Source: Flavobacterium sp.
GTDB taxonomy: Bacteria; Bacteroidota; Bacteroidia; Flavobacteriales; Flavobacteriaceae
Direction: 5' to 3'
NCBI RefSeq assembly: GCF_017744675.1
Contig: NZ_JAGIAV010000002.1
Location: 1-64,000, forward strand
DNA length: 64,000 nucleotides
In this document: positions 55,489 to 64,000 of the stretch, in pieces
How the letters are laid out: the number at the start of each line of letters is the position of its first letter
How positions within the stretch are numbered: the first letter of the stretch is position 1
Program-made: the position numbers and the translations under genes
Notes under the pieces: model-generated
The model's database searches: none
Seen by the model: only the letters and a program-made list of their open reading frames with translations
What the model was told of the DNA's origin: nothing

Positions 55489-56877
55489 TTAGATTCCAGC
55501 AATTACTTTAATTTCATCAATAATTCTTAATGCCAATTTATCTGCTGCATCTTGAGAAGGCGCTTCAGTATAAATACGAATAATTGGTTCTGTGTTCGAT
55601 TTTCTTAAATGAACCCATTCTGTAGCAAAATCAATTTTTACACCGTCAATAGTAGAGATATCTTCGTTTTTATATTTCTCTGTCATTTGAGTTAAAATAG
55701 CATCAACATCAATTTGTGGTGTCAATTCAATTTTATTTTTGCTCATATAATATTCTGGGTAAGAAGCTCTCAAAGCAGAAACTGACATTTTTTTGTTTGC
55801 CAAATGCGTTAAGAATAAAGCAACTCCTACCAAACTGTCTCTTCCGTAGTGCAATTCTGGATAGATAATTCCACCGTTTCCTTCACCACCAATAATTGCA
55901 TTGTTTTTCTTCATTAATTCAACTACGTTCACCTCTCCTACTGCACTTGCTTCGTAGTTTCCGCCATGTGCTTTAGTAACATCTCTTAAAGCACGAGACG
56001 ATGACATATTAGAAACTGTATTTCCTGGAGTTTTGCTCAAAACATAATCTGCACAAGCGACCAATGTATATTCTTCACCAAACATTTCTCCGTCTTCGCT
56101 AATGAAAGCCAAACGGTCAACATCTGGATCAACCACGATACCAAAATCAGCTTTTTCTTTTACAACAAGCTCAGAAATATCCGTTAAATGCTCTTTTAAA
56201 GGTTCTGGATTATGAGGAAAATGTCCGTTTGGTTCGCAGTACAATTCTACCACTTCAACTCCCATTAATTTTAAAAGCTTCGGAATAATAATTCCTCCCG
56301 ATGAATTTACACCATCAACAACCACTTTAAATTTAGCCTCTTTCACCGCTTCGATATCAACCAATGGCAAGTTTAAAACTTCATCGATATGAATATCCAT
56401 GTAAGCGTCATTCGAAATCACTTCACCTAAACTGTCTACATCAGAAAAGTCGAAAGCTTCTGCTTCTGCAATTTCAAGGATTTTTGCACCGTCAGCACCG
56501 CTTAAGAATTCACCTTTTGCATTTAATAATTTCAACGCATTCCATTGTTTCGGATTGTGAGAAGCCGTTAAGATAATTCCGCCATCCGCTTTTTCTAAAG
56601 GAACAGCCACTTCAACAGTTGGCGTTGTAGAAAGTCCAAGATCGATAACGTCTATTCCTAAACCAATTAAAGTATTCACTACTAAATTATGAATCATTGG
56701 TCCAGAAATTCTCGCATCACGGCCAATTACAACAGTCAATTTATCTTTAGCAATATTATTTTTCAAGAAAGTTCCGTACGCCGACGCAAATTTCACTGCA
56801 TCAACAGGAGTTAGATTATCTCCCACTTTTCCTCCGATTGTACCGCGGATTCCAGAAATAGATTTTATTAGAGTCAT
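55489..56877 (-). CDS. glmM: Phosphoglucosamine mutase
   Basis: 462 residues of the alpha-D-phosphohexomutase fold. Catalytic phosphoserine Ser106 in TASHN, metal loop DPDVDRLAF near 245, sugar-binding GEGNGG near 325, and phosphate loop RKSNTEPIIRIYTEA at the end. It converts glucosamine-6-phosphate to glucosamine-1-phosphate for peptidoglycan and LPS. A related phosphomannomutase is the alternative; substrate preference cannot be told from the sequence alone. Confidence 0.88.
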   Translation of the reverse strand: MTLIKSISGIRGTIGGKVGDNLTPVDAVKFASAYGTFLKNNIAKDKLTVVIGRDARISGPMIHNLVVNTLIGLGIDVIDLGLSTTPTVEVAVPLEKADGGIILTASHNPKQWNALKLLNAKGEFLSGADGAKILEIAEAEAFDFSDVDSLGEVISNDAYMDIHIDEVLNLPLVDIEAVKEAKFKVVVDGVNSSGGIIIPKLLKLMGVEVVELYCEPNGHFPHNPEPLKEHLTDISELVVKEKADFGIVVDPDVDRLAFISEDGEMFGEEYTLVACADYVLSKTPGNTVSNMSSSRALRDVTKAHGGNYEASAVGEVNVVELMKKNNAIIGGEGNGGIIYPELHYGRDSLVGVALFLTHLANKKMSVSALRASYPEYYMSKNKIELTPQIDVDAILTQMTEKYKNEDISTIDGVKIDFATEWVHLRKSNTEPIIRIYTEAPSQDAADKLALRIIDEIKVIAGI

Positions 56878-56903
56878 TTTTGTGAGTTAGGGTTATTTTT
56901 TTA

Positions 56904-56911
56904 CAAATATA
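56904..56911 (-). promoter_or_regulatory. -7 element of glmM
   Basis: TATATTTG on the minus strand, 27 bases before the start codon; it abuts the first repeat unit. No -33 TTG seen. Confidence 0.45.
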
Positions 56912-57496
56912 AAAAAGTTGCTGAGATACTAAGTTGCTAAGGTTCTAAGTTTCTCCAATCATTGCGAAAAAGCCACAAAAAAAAATACTAAAATGAACCA
57001 ATATTAAGCATATATCACTAAAGTACCTATATAAAGTAATAACTAAATCGTGCAAGTCCTACAAATAGCATTCATACAAAAAACTTAGTAACTTAGAGCC
57101 TTGGCAACTTTAAATAAAAAAGTTGCTGAGATACTAAGTGGCTAAGGTTCTAAGTTCTTCCATATTTGTGAAAAAGTGGTTACAAAAAAATAGTGATATA
57201 ATGATATACTAAGTTGCTATGGCTACCAAAGTTTTATTTAAGAACATTAAACAAATCGCATAAACACCAGGAAATTTCACTTCTACAAAATACTTAGTAT
57301 TTTAGCATCTTAGAAGCTTAGCAACTTTATATAAAAAAGTTGCTAAGCTTCTAAGTTACTAAGATTCTGAGATTTTATATTTGCCTCATAGGAAACTACT
57401 TGCATCTCGTTATTTTTATAACAAAATGATTTGAAAAAGTTTTTATACATTTACTAAAATAACTTAGAATTTTAGAAATCTAAATTCTTAGAAAAT
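56911..57496. repeat. Three tandem inverted-repeat elements
   Basis: The 627-base gap between glmM and the AcpH gene. Units start with AAAAAAGTTGCTGAGATACT or close forms at 56911, 57116 and 57333 and end with inverted copies such as ACTTAGAGCCTTGGCAACTT (about 57091-57110) and, degenerate, 57306-57329 and 57462-57490. Units are about 205, 217 and 160 bases; interiors differ. No coding potential. This resembles MITE-like or long palindromic repeats. Confidence 0.65.
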
Positions 57497-57504
57497 TACA
57501 AAAA

Positions 57505-58089
57505 ATGAATTTCTTAGCCCATATATATCTTTCTGGAGACAATGATTTAATTAAAATCGGGAATTTTATGGCAGACGGAATTCGCGGAAAGCAGTTTGAG
57601 CATTTTCCTGAGGATGTCCAAAAAGGAATTTTACTGCATCGATTCATAGACACTTATACCGATTCTCACGATATTTTTAGAAAAAGTACCAAACGCCTTC
57701 ATGATCGATACCATCATTATGCTGGCGTTATTGTAGATATTGTTTACGATCATTTTCTAGCCAAAAACTGGACACAATATTCAGATGAAAAATTGGAGGT
57801 TTTCGTAAACCGCTTTTACCATTCGCTACATGATAATTACGAGATTTTAACCGAAAAAACACAAGGTTTAATGCCGTACATGATCGAGAGAAACTGGCTT
57901 GTGAGTTATCGCACTACAGAAGGAATTCAGAATATTTTGACCCAAATGGACAGAAGGTCTAAAAATATTTCCCAAATGCAATTTGCTGTTGAAGAGCTAA
58001 CTGAATTTTATGATGAATTTGAAGAAGAATTCACCCTTTTCTTTGAAGAAATGAGAGCACAAGCCAAAGAAAAACTGCTTACGCTCTAG
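57505..58089 (+). CDS. Acyl carrier protein phosphodiesterase (AcpH-like, DUF479)
   Basis: 194 residues. N-terminal MNFLAHIYLSGDN is typical of AcpH/DUF479 proteins; His and Asp residues in HRFIDTYTDSH (near 51) and YDHFLA (near 83) fit the HD-like active site. It would remove 4'-phosphopantetheine from holo-ACP. Followed after 21 bases by ggt, possibly one transcript. Confidence 0.85.
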   Translation: MNFLAHIYLSGDNDLIKIGNFMADGIRGKQFEHFPEDVQKGILLHRFIDTYTDSHDIFRKSTKRLHDRYHHYAGVIVDIVYDHFLAKNWTQYSDEKLEVFVNRFYHSLHDNYEILTEKTQGLMPYMIERNWLVSYRTTEGIQNILTQMDRRSKNISQMQFAVEELTEFYDEFEEEFTLFFEEMRAQAKEKLLTL

Positions 58090-58110
58090 CCCAATTTAAT
58101 TTTATTACCA

Positions 58111-59799
58111 ATGAAAAAAATTACACTTTTAATAGCACTTTTATACCTAAGCAATAGTAATGCACAACAATCTGCTCCAAATCCGACGGGATTGGTCGTT
58201 ACAAAAGCAATGGTCGTTTCAGCCCGTGAAGAAGCTTCTAAAATTGGCGCTGATATTATGAAAAAAGGAGGCAACGCTTTTGACGCTATGGTCGGGACTG
58301 AATTGGCTCTTGCAGTTGCTTTTCCGTTTGCAGGAAATATTGGCGGCGGCGGATTTATGGTTTACCGAAAAGCAAATGGCGAAGTCGGTTCTTTGGATTA
58401 TCGCGAAAAAGCGCCATTGGCAGCCACAAAAGACATGTTTTTAGACAGTGAAGGAAATGTAATAAAAGGCAAAAGTACTCAGACAGCACTTGCTATTGGC
58501 GTTCCTGGAACTATTGCAGGCGTTTTTGCCGTACATAAAAAATACGGGACAATGCCAATTTCTAAAATTCTTGAACCTGTAATTGCTTTGGCTGAAAGAG
58601 GTGTTGTAGTGACCAAAAAGCAAGAGAAAAGCTTAAAAGACTATCATGAAAGCATTGTAAAAATAAATGGAGAGAATTCGCTTTTATCGGGCAATTTCAA
58701 AGAAAACGACACGATTAAATATCCTGCACTTGCTAAGACTTTAAAAAGAATTCAGAAAAATGGAAGAAACGAATTTTATAAAGGTGAAACAGCAAAAATC
58801 CTTGTCAATTATCTTAAACAAAAAGGCGGCATTATCACTATGGCCGATTTGGCAAAATACGAAGCCAAATGGAGAAAACCACTTCAGTTTAAACACAAAG
58901 ATTTAAAAATAACGTCAATGGCTCCGCCAAGCAGCGGCGGAATTTGTCTGGCTCAAATCTTAAAAATGCTTGAACCTTATGATTTAGCCAAAATGGGACA
59001 TAATTCGCCAGATGCCATTCAGGTTATTGTTGAAGCAGAACGAAGAGCATATGCAGACAGGAGCTACTTTTTGGGTGATCCCGATTTTGTCAAAATTCCG
59101 ATGAAAGAATTATTGGATGAAAACTATCTGCGTGAAAGAATGGCTAGTTTTAATCCGGAAAAAGCAACTTTATCTACCGAAATAAAAGAAGGAAAAGTAA
59201 ATTATGCCGAAAGCACAGAAACGACGCATTACTCTATTGTAGATCAATTTGGAAATGCAATTGCGGCTACTACAACTTTAAATGACGGTTACGGTTCTAA
59301 ATACTATTGCGACGAATTAGGTTTCTTTTTGAATAATGAAATGGATGATTTTAGCGCTAAACCTGGCTCTCCAAATATGTTTGGATTGGTAGGGAATGAA
59401 GCCAACAGCATTGCACCGCAAAAACGCATGCTAAGTTCGATGACGCCAACCATTGTAGAAAAAGATGGGAAACTTTTTATGGTAGTTGGAACTCCAGGAG
59501 GTTCAACAATTATTACTTCGGTTTTACAAACTATTTTGAATGTTTACGAATACAAATTAAGTATGCAGGAAGCTGTAAATGCTCCTCGTTTTCATCATCA
59601 GTGGCTTCCAGATTTAATTACCTTCGAGCCCAATGCTTTTGAAACCAAAACTATCGATGCTCTAAAAACGAAGCATTACATCATTAACGAAAAACCAACT
59701 CCGATTATCGGAAAAGTAGATGCTATTTTGGTTTTGCCAGATAATAAATTAGAAGGAGGGGCAGATTTTAGAGGAGACGATGCCGCTTCTGGTTTTTAA
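58111..59799 (+). CDS. ggt: Gamma-glutamyltransferase
   Basis: 562 residues. Signal peptide ends near SNAQQ. Nucleophile Thr in ETTHYSIVD near 371 marks the start of the small subunit after self-cleavage; GYGSKYY and SSMTP(T) motifs are also present. It hydrolyses glutathione and other gamma-glutamyl compounds in the periplasm. Length is normal for the family. Confidence 0.92.
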   Translation: MKKITLLIALLYLSNSNAQQSAPNPTGLVVTKAMVVSAREEASKIGADIMKKGGNAFDAMVGTELALAVAFPFAGNIGGGGFMVYRKANGEVGSLDYREKAPLAATKDMFLDSEGNVIKGKSTQTALAIGVPGTIAGVFAVHKKYGTMPISKILEPVIALAERGVVVTKKQEKSLKDYHESIVKINGENSLLSGNFKENDTIKYPALAKTLKRIQKNGRNEFYKGETAKILVNYLKQKGGIITMADLAKYEAKWRKPLQFKHKDLKITSMAPPSSGGICLAQILKMLEPYDLAKMGHNSPDAIQVIVEAERRAYADRSYFLGDPDFVKIPMKELLDENYLRERMASFNPEKATLSTEIKEGKVNYAESTETTHYSIVDQFGNAIAATTTLNDGYGSKYYCDELGFFLNNEMDDFSAKPGSPNMFGLVGNEANSIAPQKRMLSSMTPTIVEKDGKLFMVVGTPGGSTIITSVLQTILNVYEYKLSMQEAVNAPRFHHQWLPDLITFEPNAFETKTIDALKTKHYIINEKPTPIIGKVDAILVLPDNKLEGGADFRGDDAASGF

Positions 59800-59841
59800 T
59801 TCTTTCTTGATTTTATATTTTTTTAAATTAAGATTATACTC

Positions 59842-59849
59842 TAATTTTG
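59842..59849 (+). promoter_or_regulatory. -7 element of the CLC gene
   Basis: TAATTTTG, 25 bases before the start codon at 59874. No -33 TTG at the usual distance. Confidence 0.4.
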
Positions 59850-59873
59850 TAAGTCAGATAATTTTAGAACAGA

Positions 59874-61658
59874 ATGATAAAAAAATATTTCAGACGACTT
59901 GAAAGTATAATTGCTTTGGCTCAATCATTAATGACTCCAAAACAATTCCTTTTTTTATCTAGCGTTTTAACAGGTATATCGTGTGCGTTTGCGGTAATTG
60001 TGCTTAAAACATTCGCTCACAGTGTTTTCTCTTTTGCAACCTACATTAACGGAATCCTGAAATTGAGTTTCATCAACAGTATTTTGCCTATTATTGGTAT
60101 TCTATTGACCGTTTTTGTGGTAAAAAAAGTACTTAACGGAACAATTCAGAAAGGAACTTCGCAAATACTTTATGCGGTTGCCAAAAAAGCAAGTATCATT
60201 CCGAAAAAACAAATGTATGCGCAGATTGTAACCAGTTCGTTAACGGTTGGTTTAGGAGGTTCAGCAGGTCTAGAGAGTCCGATTGTGATTACAGGAGCTG
60301 CGTTCGGATCTAATTTTGCCCAAAATTATAAGTTACAATATAAAGACAGAACTTTATTAATTGGCTGTGGAGTGGCGGCCGGAATTGCTGCTGCGTTTAA
60401 TGCACCCATTGCAGGAGTACTTTTTGCTATTGAAGTTTTATTGGTAGATGTGAGTATTTCTGCCTTTACACCTATTATGATTTCTGCGGCAACAGGTGCT
60501 TTGGTTTCTGCTATTGTCTTAGACGAAAGCATTTTATTGAGTTTCAAAAAACAAGAAACATTCGATTATCACAATATCCCTTTCTATATTATTTTGGGAG
60601 TTTTAACTGGCTTGGTTGCCATTTATTACTCGAGAAATTTCCAGAGAGTCGAGCATTATTTTGCCAAACAGCAAATCAATCCATACAAAAAAGCTTTAAT
60701 CGGTTCGTCGTTATTGGCCTTATTAATCTTTATTTTTCCAACCTTATTTGGTGAAGGTTACGAAAGCATTAAAACACTATCTGAAACAGATCCAGGAAAA
60801 CTGTTAGACAACACTTTGTTTGCCGATTTCAGAAACAATCAATGGGTTTTACTTTTGTTTGTTGGTGCTACAGCAATGGTAAAAGTTTTTGCTTCGGGAT
60901 TAACCATCGGAAGTGGTGGAAACGGAGGAAACTTTGCTCCTTCTCTATTTTTAGGATCTTATTTAGGCTATTTCTTTTCTAAACTTATAACACTTACCGG
61001 TTTAACAAAACTTCCAATCAGTAATTTTACTATGGTTGGAATGGCCGGAATCCTGAGCGGTTTGTTTCATGCTCCGCTAACCGCAATTTTCCTAATTGCA
61101 GAAATCACAGGAGGTTACGGACTAATGATTCCGCTTATGATTGTCTCTTCCATCAGTTTTGCCATTTCTAAACGTTATGAAAAATATTCACTTGACGTAA
61201 AAGGCTTAGCCAAAAAGGGACATGCTTTTACGAGCAATAAAGACACTAATATTCTATCGACTTTAGAAATTGACACGATCATACAATGCGATTATTTAAC
61301 GGTTCATCCAGATGAAAATCTAAGCAAATTGGTCGATCTTATTTCGCACTCCAATCAAGTGGTTTTCGCAGTTGTCAATCACGACAAAGATTTAATTGGC
61401 GTTGTGCATTTTAATGATATTCGCGAAATTATCTTCAATGCCTATCGCGTAAAATATACCAGCATTAAAGATGTTATGAAAGCGCCATTGGCCACAATTT
61501 CTACTCTAGACAGCATGGAAATTGTAATGAGAAAATTTGAAACCTCAAAATCTGCCTTTCTTCCAGTTTTAAGAGACGGAAAATATTACGGCTTTATTTC
61601 CAAATCAATAGCACTTGAAGCTTATAGAACCAAACTTCGTTCTATGACAATTGAATAG
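59874..61658 (+). CDS. CLC-type chloride channel/antiporter with CBS pair
   Basis: 594 residues. CLC transmembrane part (about 20-430) with GSAGLESPIV (the gating Glu of the GxEGP-type motif) near 125 and GNGGNFAPSLFLG near 350. A C-terminal CBS pair (about 465-585) suggests nucleotide control. It moves chloride, perhaps in exchange for protons, across the inner membrane. Confidence 0.92.
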   Translation: MIKKYFRRLESIIALAQSLMTPKQFLFLSSVLTGISCAFAVIVLKTFAHSVFSFATYINGILKLSFINSILPIIGILLTVFVVKKVLNGTIQKGTSQILYAVAKKASIIPKKQMYAQIVTSSLTVGLGGSAGLESPIVITGAAFGSNFAQNYKLQYKDRTLLIGCGVAAGIAAAFNAPIAGVLFAIEVLLVDVSISAFTPIMISAATGALVSAIVLDESILLSFKKQETFDYHNIPFYIILGVLTGLVAIYYSRNFQRVEHYFAKQQINPYKKALIGSSLLALLIFIFPTLFGEGYESIKTLSETDPGKLLDNTLFADFRNNQWVLLLFVGATAMVKVFASGLTIGSGGNGGNFAPSLFLGSYLGYFFSKLITLTGLTKLPISNFTMVGMAGILSGLFHAPLTAIFLIAEITGGYGLMIPLMIVSSISFAISKRYEKYSLDVKGLAKKGHAFTSNKDTNILSTLEIDTIIQCDYLTVHPDENLSKLVDLISHSNQVVFAVVNHDKDLIGVVHFNDIREIIFNAYRVKYTSIKDVMKAPLATISTLDSMEIVMRKFETSKSAFLPVLRDGKYYGFISKSIALEAYRTKLRSMTIE

Positions 61659-61660
61659 GC

Positions 61661-61702
61661 TTAATATCGGATAAGTTAAAAATTTTATTTATCCGATATT
61701 AA
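61661..61702. promoter_or_regulatory. Perfect 14-bp inverted repeat before the Fic gene
   Basis: TTAATATCGGATAA and its exact complement, 14-nt spacer, located 3 bases after the CLC stop and 4 bases upstream of the -7 element of the Fic gene. It covers the -33 region. Without a T-run on either side, it looks more like an operator than a terminator. Confidence 0.6.
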
Positions 61703-61706
61703 GAAG

Positions 61707-61714
61707 TATCTTTG
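61707..61714 (+). promoter_or_regulatory. -7 element of the Fic gene
   Basis: TATCTTTG, 8 bases before the ATG at 61723, so the mRNA would be nearly leaderless. Confidence 0.5.
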
Positions 61715-61722
61715 TCTGCATT

Positions 61723-62676
61723 ATGTGGAATATCGATTTAACATACAGGCCAGAATTTGAATCAACCTTTGAGAGATTGTATCAAAAAAGGCAAGAACTG
61801 CAAAATAGCAGACCTTTGCCTAATATTGCTTTGAACAAAATACGAGAAAGTCTAGCGCTAGAATGGACCTATAATTCTAATAGCATCGAAGGAAATACAC
61901 TTACCTTGAGAGAAACCCAAATGGTCATTCAAGAAGGAATTACCATAAAAGGAAAATCGTTACGTGAACATTTTGAAACACATAATCACGATAAAGCGAT
62001 CGATTATCTCTACTCTATTGTTGATGAAAATTACAAGCTAAGAAGCATAGATATTCTATCTCTTCATGGTTTGGTGATGCGTTCTATCGAAGAAGATTTT
62101 TCTGGCAGAATTCGCAACGGAGGCGTTAGAATTTCAGGAGCCAATTTTATGCCACCAAACGCCAATAAAGTCTCGAATTATCTGGATGAACTGATTGATT
62201 TTATCAATACAAATCCGTTAGAATTAAATGATATTGAACTAGCCACTATTTACCATCATAAATTAGTTTGGATTCATCCTTTTTTTGATAGAAACGGGCG
62301 TACAGTTCGTTTAAGCATGAATTTGCTCTTAATGCGTTGTGGTTTTCCGCCTGCTATTATTTTAAAAAATGATCGCAAAAAATATTACGAAGCGCTTAAT
62401 CAGGCCAACAATGGCAATTATCAAAAATTAACGCTTTTGATGTGCCAGGCTTTAGAACGAACGCTTAATATTTATTTAGGAGCAATGCCAGGAAGCAGTT
62501 ATGATTACCAATCGATCCAAAATATTGTTAGCGAACCCGATACTCCTTATGGTCAAGAGTACGTCAGTTTATTGGCCAGAACAGGCAAAATTGACGCCTA
62601 CAAAGAAGGAAGAAATTGGTATACGACAAAAGAAGCTATTGAAAACTATATGGCAACCCGAAAAAGAAAACGCTAA
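61723..62676 (+). CDS. Fic-domain protein with C-terminal HTH
   Basis: 317 residues. Fic core motif HPFFDRNGRTVR (His185, with Arg in place of the usual Gly). N-terminal inhibitory motif SNSIEG (Ser52, Glu56, Gly57), as in class II Fic enzymes. The C-terminal 40 residues (GKIDAYKEGRNWYTTKEAIENY) resemble an excisionase-type HTH. It likely transfers AMP to a target and may regulate its own gene through the upstream palindrome. Target unknown. No antitoxin gene is next to it. Confidence 0.88.
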   Translation: MWNIDLTYRPEFESTFERLYQKRQELQNSRPLPNIALNKIRESLALEWTYNSNSIEGNTLTLRETQMVIQEGITIKGKSLREHFETHNHDKAIDYLYSIVDENYKLRSIDILSLHGLVMRSIEEDFSGRIRNGGVRISGANFMPPNANKVSNYLDELIDFINTNPLELNDIELATIYHHKLVWIHPFFDRNGRTVRLSMNLLLMRCGFPPAIILKNDRKKYYEALNQANNGNYQKLTLLMCQALERTLNIYLGAMPGSSYDYQSIQNIVSEPDTPYGQEYVSLLARTGKIDAYKEGRNWYTTKEAIENYMATRKRKR

Positions 62677-62693
62677 TTGATTATTAGCGTTTT
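62667..62693 (+). terminator. Terminator of the Fic gene
   Basis: AAAACGCTAAT-like stem, 11 bp, which overlaps the stop codon, followed by a T-run. Confidence 0.8.
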
Positions 62694-62753
62694 TTGTTAC
62701 TATTTGTAACATAAACTTTTGCTATCGAGCACTAAAAGAACAAATCAAAGTGG

Positions 62754-62761
62754 TAACTTTG
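62754..62761 (+). promoter_or_regulatory. -7 element of uvrA
   Basis: TAACTTTG, 18 bases before the start codon. No -33 TTG at the usual distance. Confidence 0.45.
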
Positions 62762-62778
62762 CGTTTTTGCTCAAAATT

Positions 62779-64000
62779 ATGTTAGATAAAGATAATACTA
62801 TAGAAGTTCTTGGTGCAAGAGTTCACAATCTAAAAAACATTGATATATCCATTCCGCGTGAAAAACTGGTTGTTATTACTGGTTTATCAGGTTCGGGAAA
62901 ATCTTCTTTGGCATTTGACACTATTTATGCCGAAGGCCAGCGCCGTTATGTGGAAACTTTTTCGGCATACGCGAGGCAATTTCTTGGCGGATTGGAACGT
63001 CCTGATGTTGACAAAATCGACGGACTTTCTCCTGTAATCGCGATTGAACAAAAAACAACAAGTAAAAGTCCGCGCTCTACAGTTGGAACCATTACCGAGA
63101 TTTACGATTTCCTGAGGCTTTTATACGCACGTGGTGCAGATGCCTATAGCTATAACACAGGTGAAAAAATGGTTTCCTATTCTGATGAACAAATTAAAGA
63201 TTTGATTATTCAGGATTACAACGGAAAACGCATCAATATTCTAGCTCCCGTTATTAAAGCCAGAAAAGGGCATTATGCCGAATTGTTCCAACAAATTACC
63301 AAACAAGGATTTTTGAAAGTTCGTGTAAATGGCGAAGTTCAAGATTTGGTTGCAGGAATGAAACTGGATCGTTATAAAACGCACGATATTGAGATTGTTG
63401 TAGATAGAATGGTGATTGAAGACAATCCTGATACTCAGAAACGATTATCTGAAAGCATCAATACAGCCATGCATCATGGCGAAGATGTTTTAATGATTTT
63501 AGATCAGGATTCTAATGAAGTACGCTATTTCAGCAGAAATTTAATGTGTCCTTCAACAGGAATATCGTATCAAAATCCGGAACCAAATTTATTTTCTTTT
63601 AACTCTCCAAAAGGGGCTTGTCCGCATTGCAACGGCTTAGGAACTGTTCACGAAATCAACGTTAAAAAGATTATTCCAAATCCAAAATTATCTATAAAAG
63701 CAGGAGGTTTTGCGCCTCTTGGCGAATATAAATCGTCATGGATTTTTAAACAGTTGGAAACCATTGGAGAAAAATTTGGTTTTAAAATAACCGATCCGAT
63801 TGAGAAAATTCCTGAAGAAGCCATGACTATGATTTTGTATGGCGGAAAAGATAAATTTTCTATTAGCTCCAAAGATCTTGGCGTAACGAGAGAATACAAA
63901 ATTGATTTTGAAGGAATTTCAAATTTTATCAAAAATCAATACGATGAAAGTGCTACAACTAGCATAAAACGTTGGGCAAAAGATTTTATGGACGAAATTA
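62779..64000 (+). CDS. uvrA: Excinuclease ABC subunit A (partial, 3' end outside window)
   Basis: 407 codons present of about 940. Walker [21 protein letters not shown] near 34-50, [18 protein letters not shown] near 70, and the first zinc module CPHCNG (near 285) with MCPSTG before it. UvrA recognises DNA damage and loads UvrB in nucleotide excision repair. The ATG at 62779 gives the standard N-terminus. I translated it by hand; it reads to the window end without a stop. Confidence 0.95.
   Translation, partial: MLDKDNTIEVLGARVHNLKNIDISIPREKLVVITGLSGSGKSSLAFDTIYAEGQRRYVETFSAYARQFLGGLERPDVDKIDGLSPVIAIEQKTTSKSPRSTVGTITEIYDFLRLLYARGADAYSYNTGEKMVSYSDEQIKDLIIQDYNGKRINILAPVIKARKGHYAELFQQITKQGFLKVRVNGEVQDLVAGMKLDRYKTHDIEIVVDRMVIEDNPDTQKRLSESINTAMHHGEDVLMILDQDSNEVRYFSRNLMCPSTGISYQNPEPNLFSFNSPKGACPHCNGLGTVHEINVKKIIPNPKLSIKAGGFAPLGEYKSSWIFKQLETIGEKFGFKITDPIEKIPEEAMTMILYGGKDKFSISSKDLGVTREYKIDFEGISNFIKNQYDESATTSIKRWAKDFMDEI

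Overview
The window is a chromosomal segment of a member of the Bacteroidota, most likely Flavobacterium or a close relative. The evidence is low GC content, TAnnTTTG-type -7 promoter elements in front of many genes, T9SS C-terminal sorting domains on secreted proteins, Bacteroidota families (DUF2490, TPR sensor kinases, HlyD/TolC/ABC-2 exporters), and intergenic palindromic repeats of a flavobacterial style. No rRNA, tRNA, CRISPR array, intact transposase or integrase was seen. The species assignment is inference.

Layout. 1-5002: the first part of a nonribosomal peptide synthetase (NRPS), reading leftwards and leaving the window. 5558-8910: a signalling locus with a TPR-containing histidine kinase, a small proline-rich lipoprotein and a divergent LuxR-type response regulator. 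8911-10287: a decayed stretch with a broken histidine kinase and a broken small flavobacterial gene. 10288-17636: two large T9SS exoproteins, a peptidoglycan amidase and a GHL10-type glycoside hydrolase, that share a C-terminal half of about 2.1 kb. 17982-25203: a beta-lactamase-like lipoprotein, two SDR oxidoreductases and several AraC regulators, one of them a remnant. 25503-27537: an overlapping gene pair expected to convert trans-3-hydroxy-L-proline to L-proline, next to a frameshifted AraC gene. 28750-39070: a set resembling a stress or envelope cluster (acidic disordered proteins, small lipoproteins, an MFS exporter, FMN reductase, SRPBCC protein, DUF6766, DUF2071 and a large unknown protein). 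39130-45847: a complete seven-gene TetR/TolC/HlyD/ABC exporter operon of the Ybh type. 46105-62676: mixed core and accessory genes (DUF2490, YheT-like hydrolase, histidine kinase, Crp/Fnr, RidA, SIMPL, rhomboid, lipid A acyltransferase, GH128 glucanase, GlmM, AcpH, gamma-glutamyltransferase, CLC channel, Fic protein). 62779-64000: the start of uvrA, leaving the window.

The most interesting part is the left end. A putative secreted peptide or lipoprotein, its candidate sensor kinase, a LuxR-type regulator and an NRPS lie together, and an identical 11-base sequence occurs upstream of both the lipoprotein/regulator pair and the NRPS. This would fit a small sensing circuit that controls a natural product, but it is a hypothesis from layout and motif sharing only. 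Other notable signals are a direct-repeat AraC-type operator before the SDR gene at 21689, a TetR operator before the exporter operon, a perfect 14-bp palindrome in front of the Fic gene, and several MITE- or REP-like repeats between genes.
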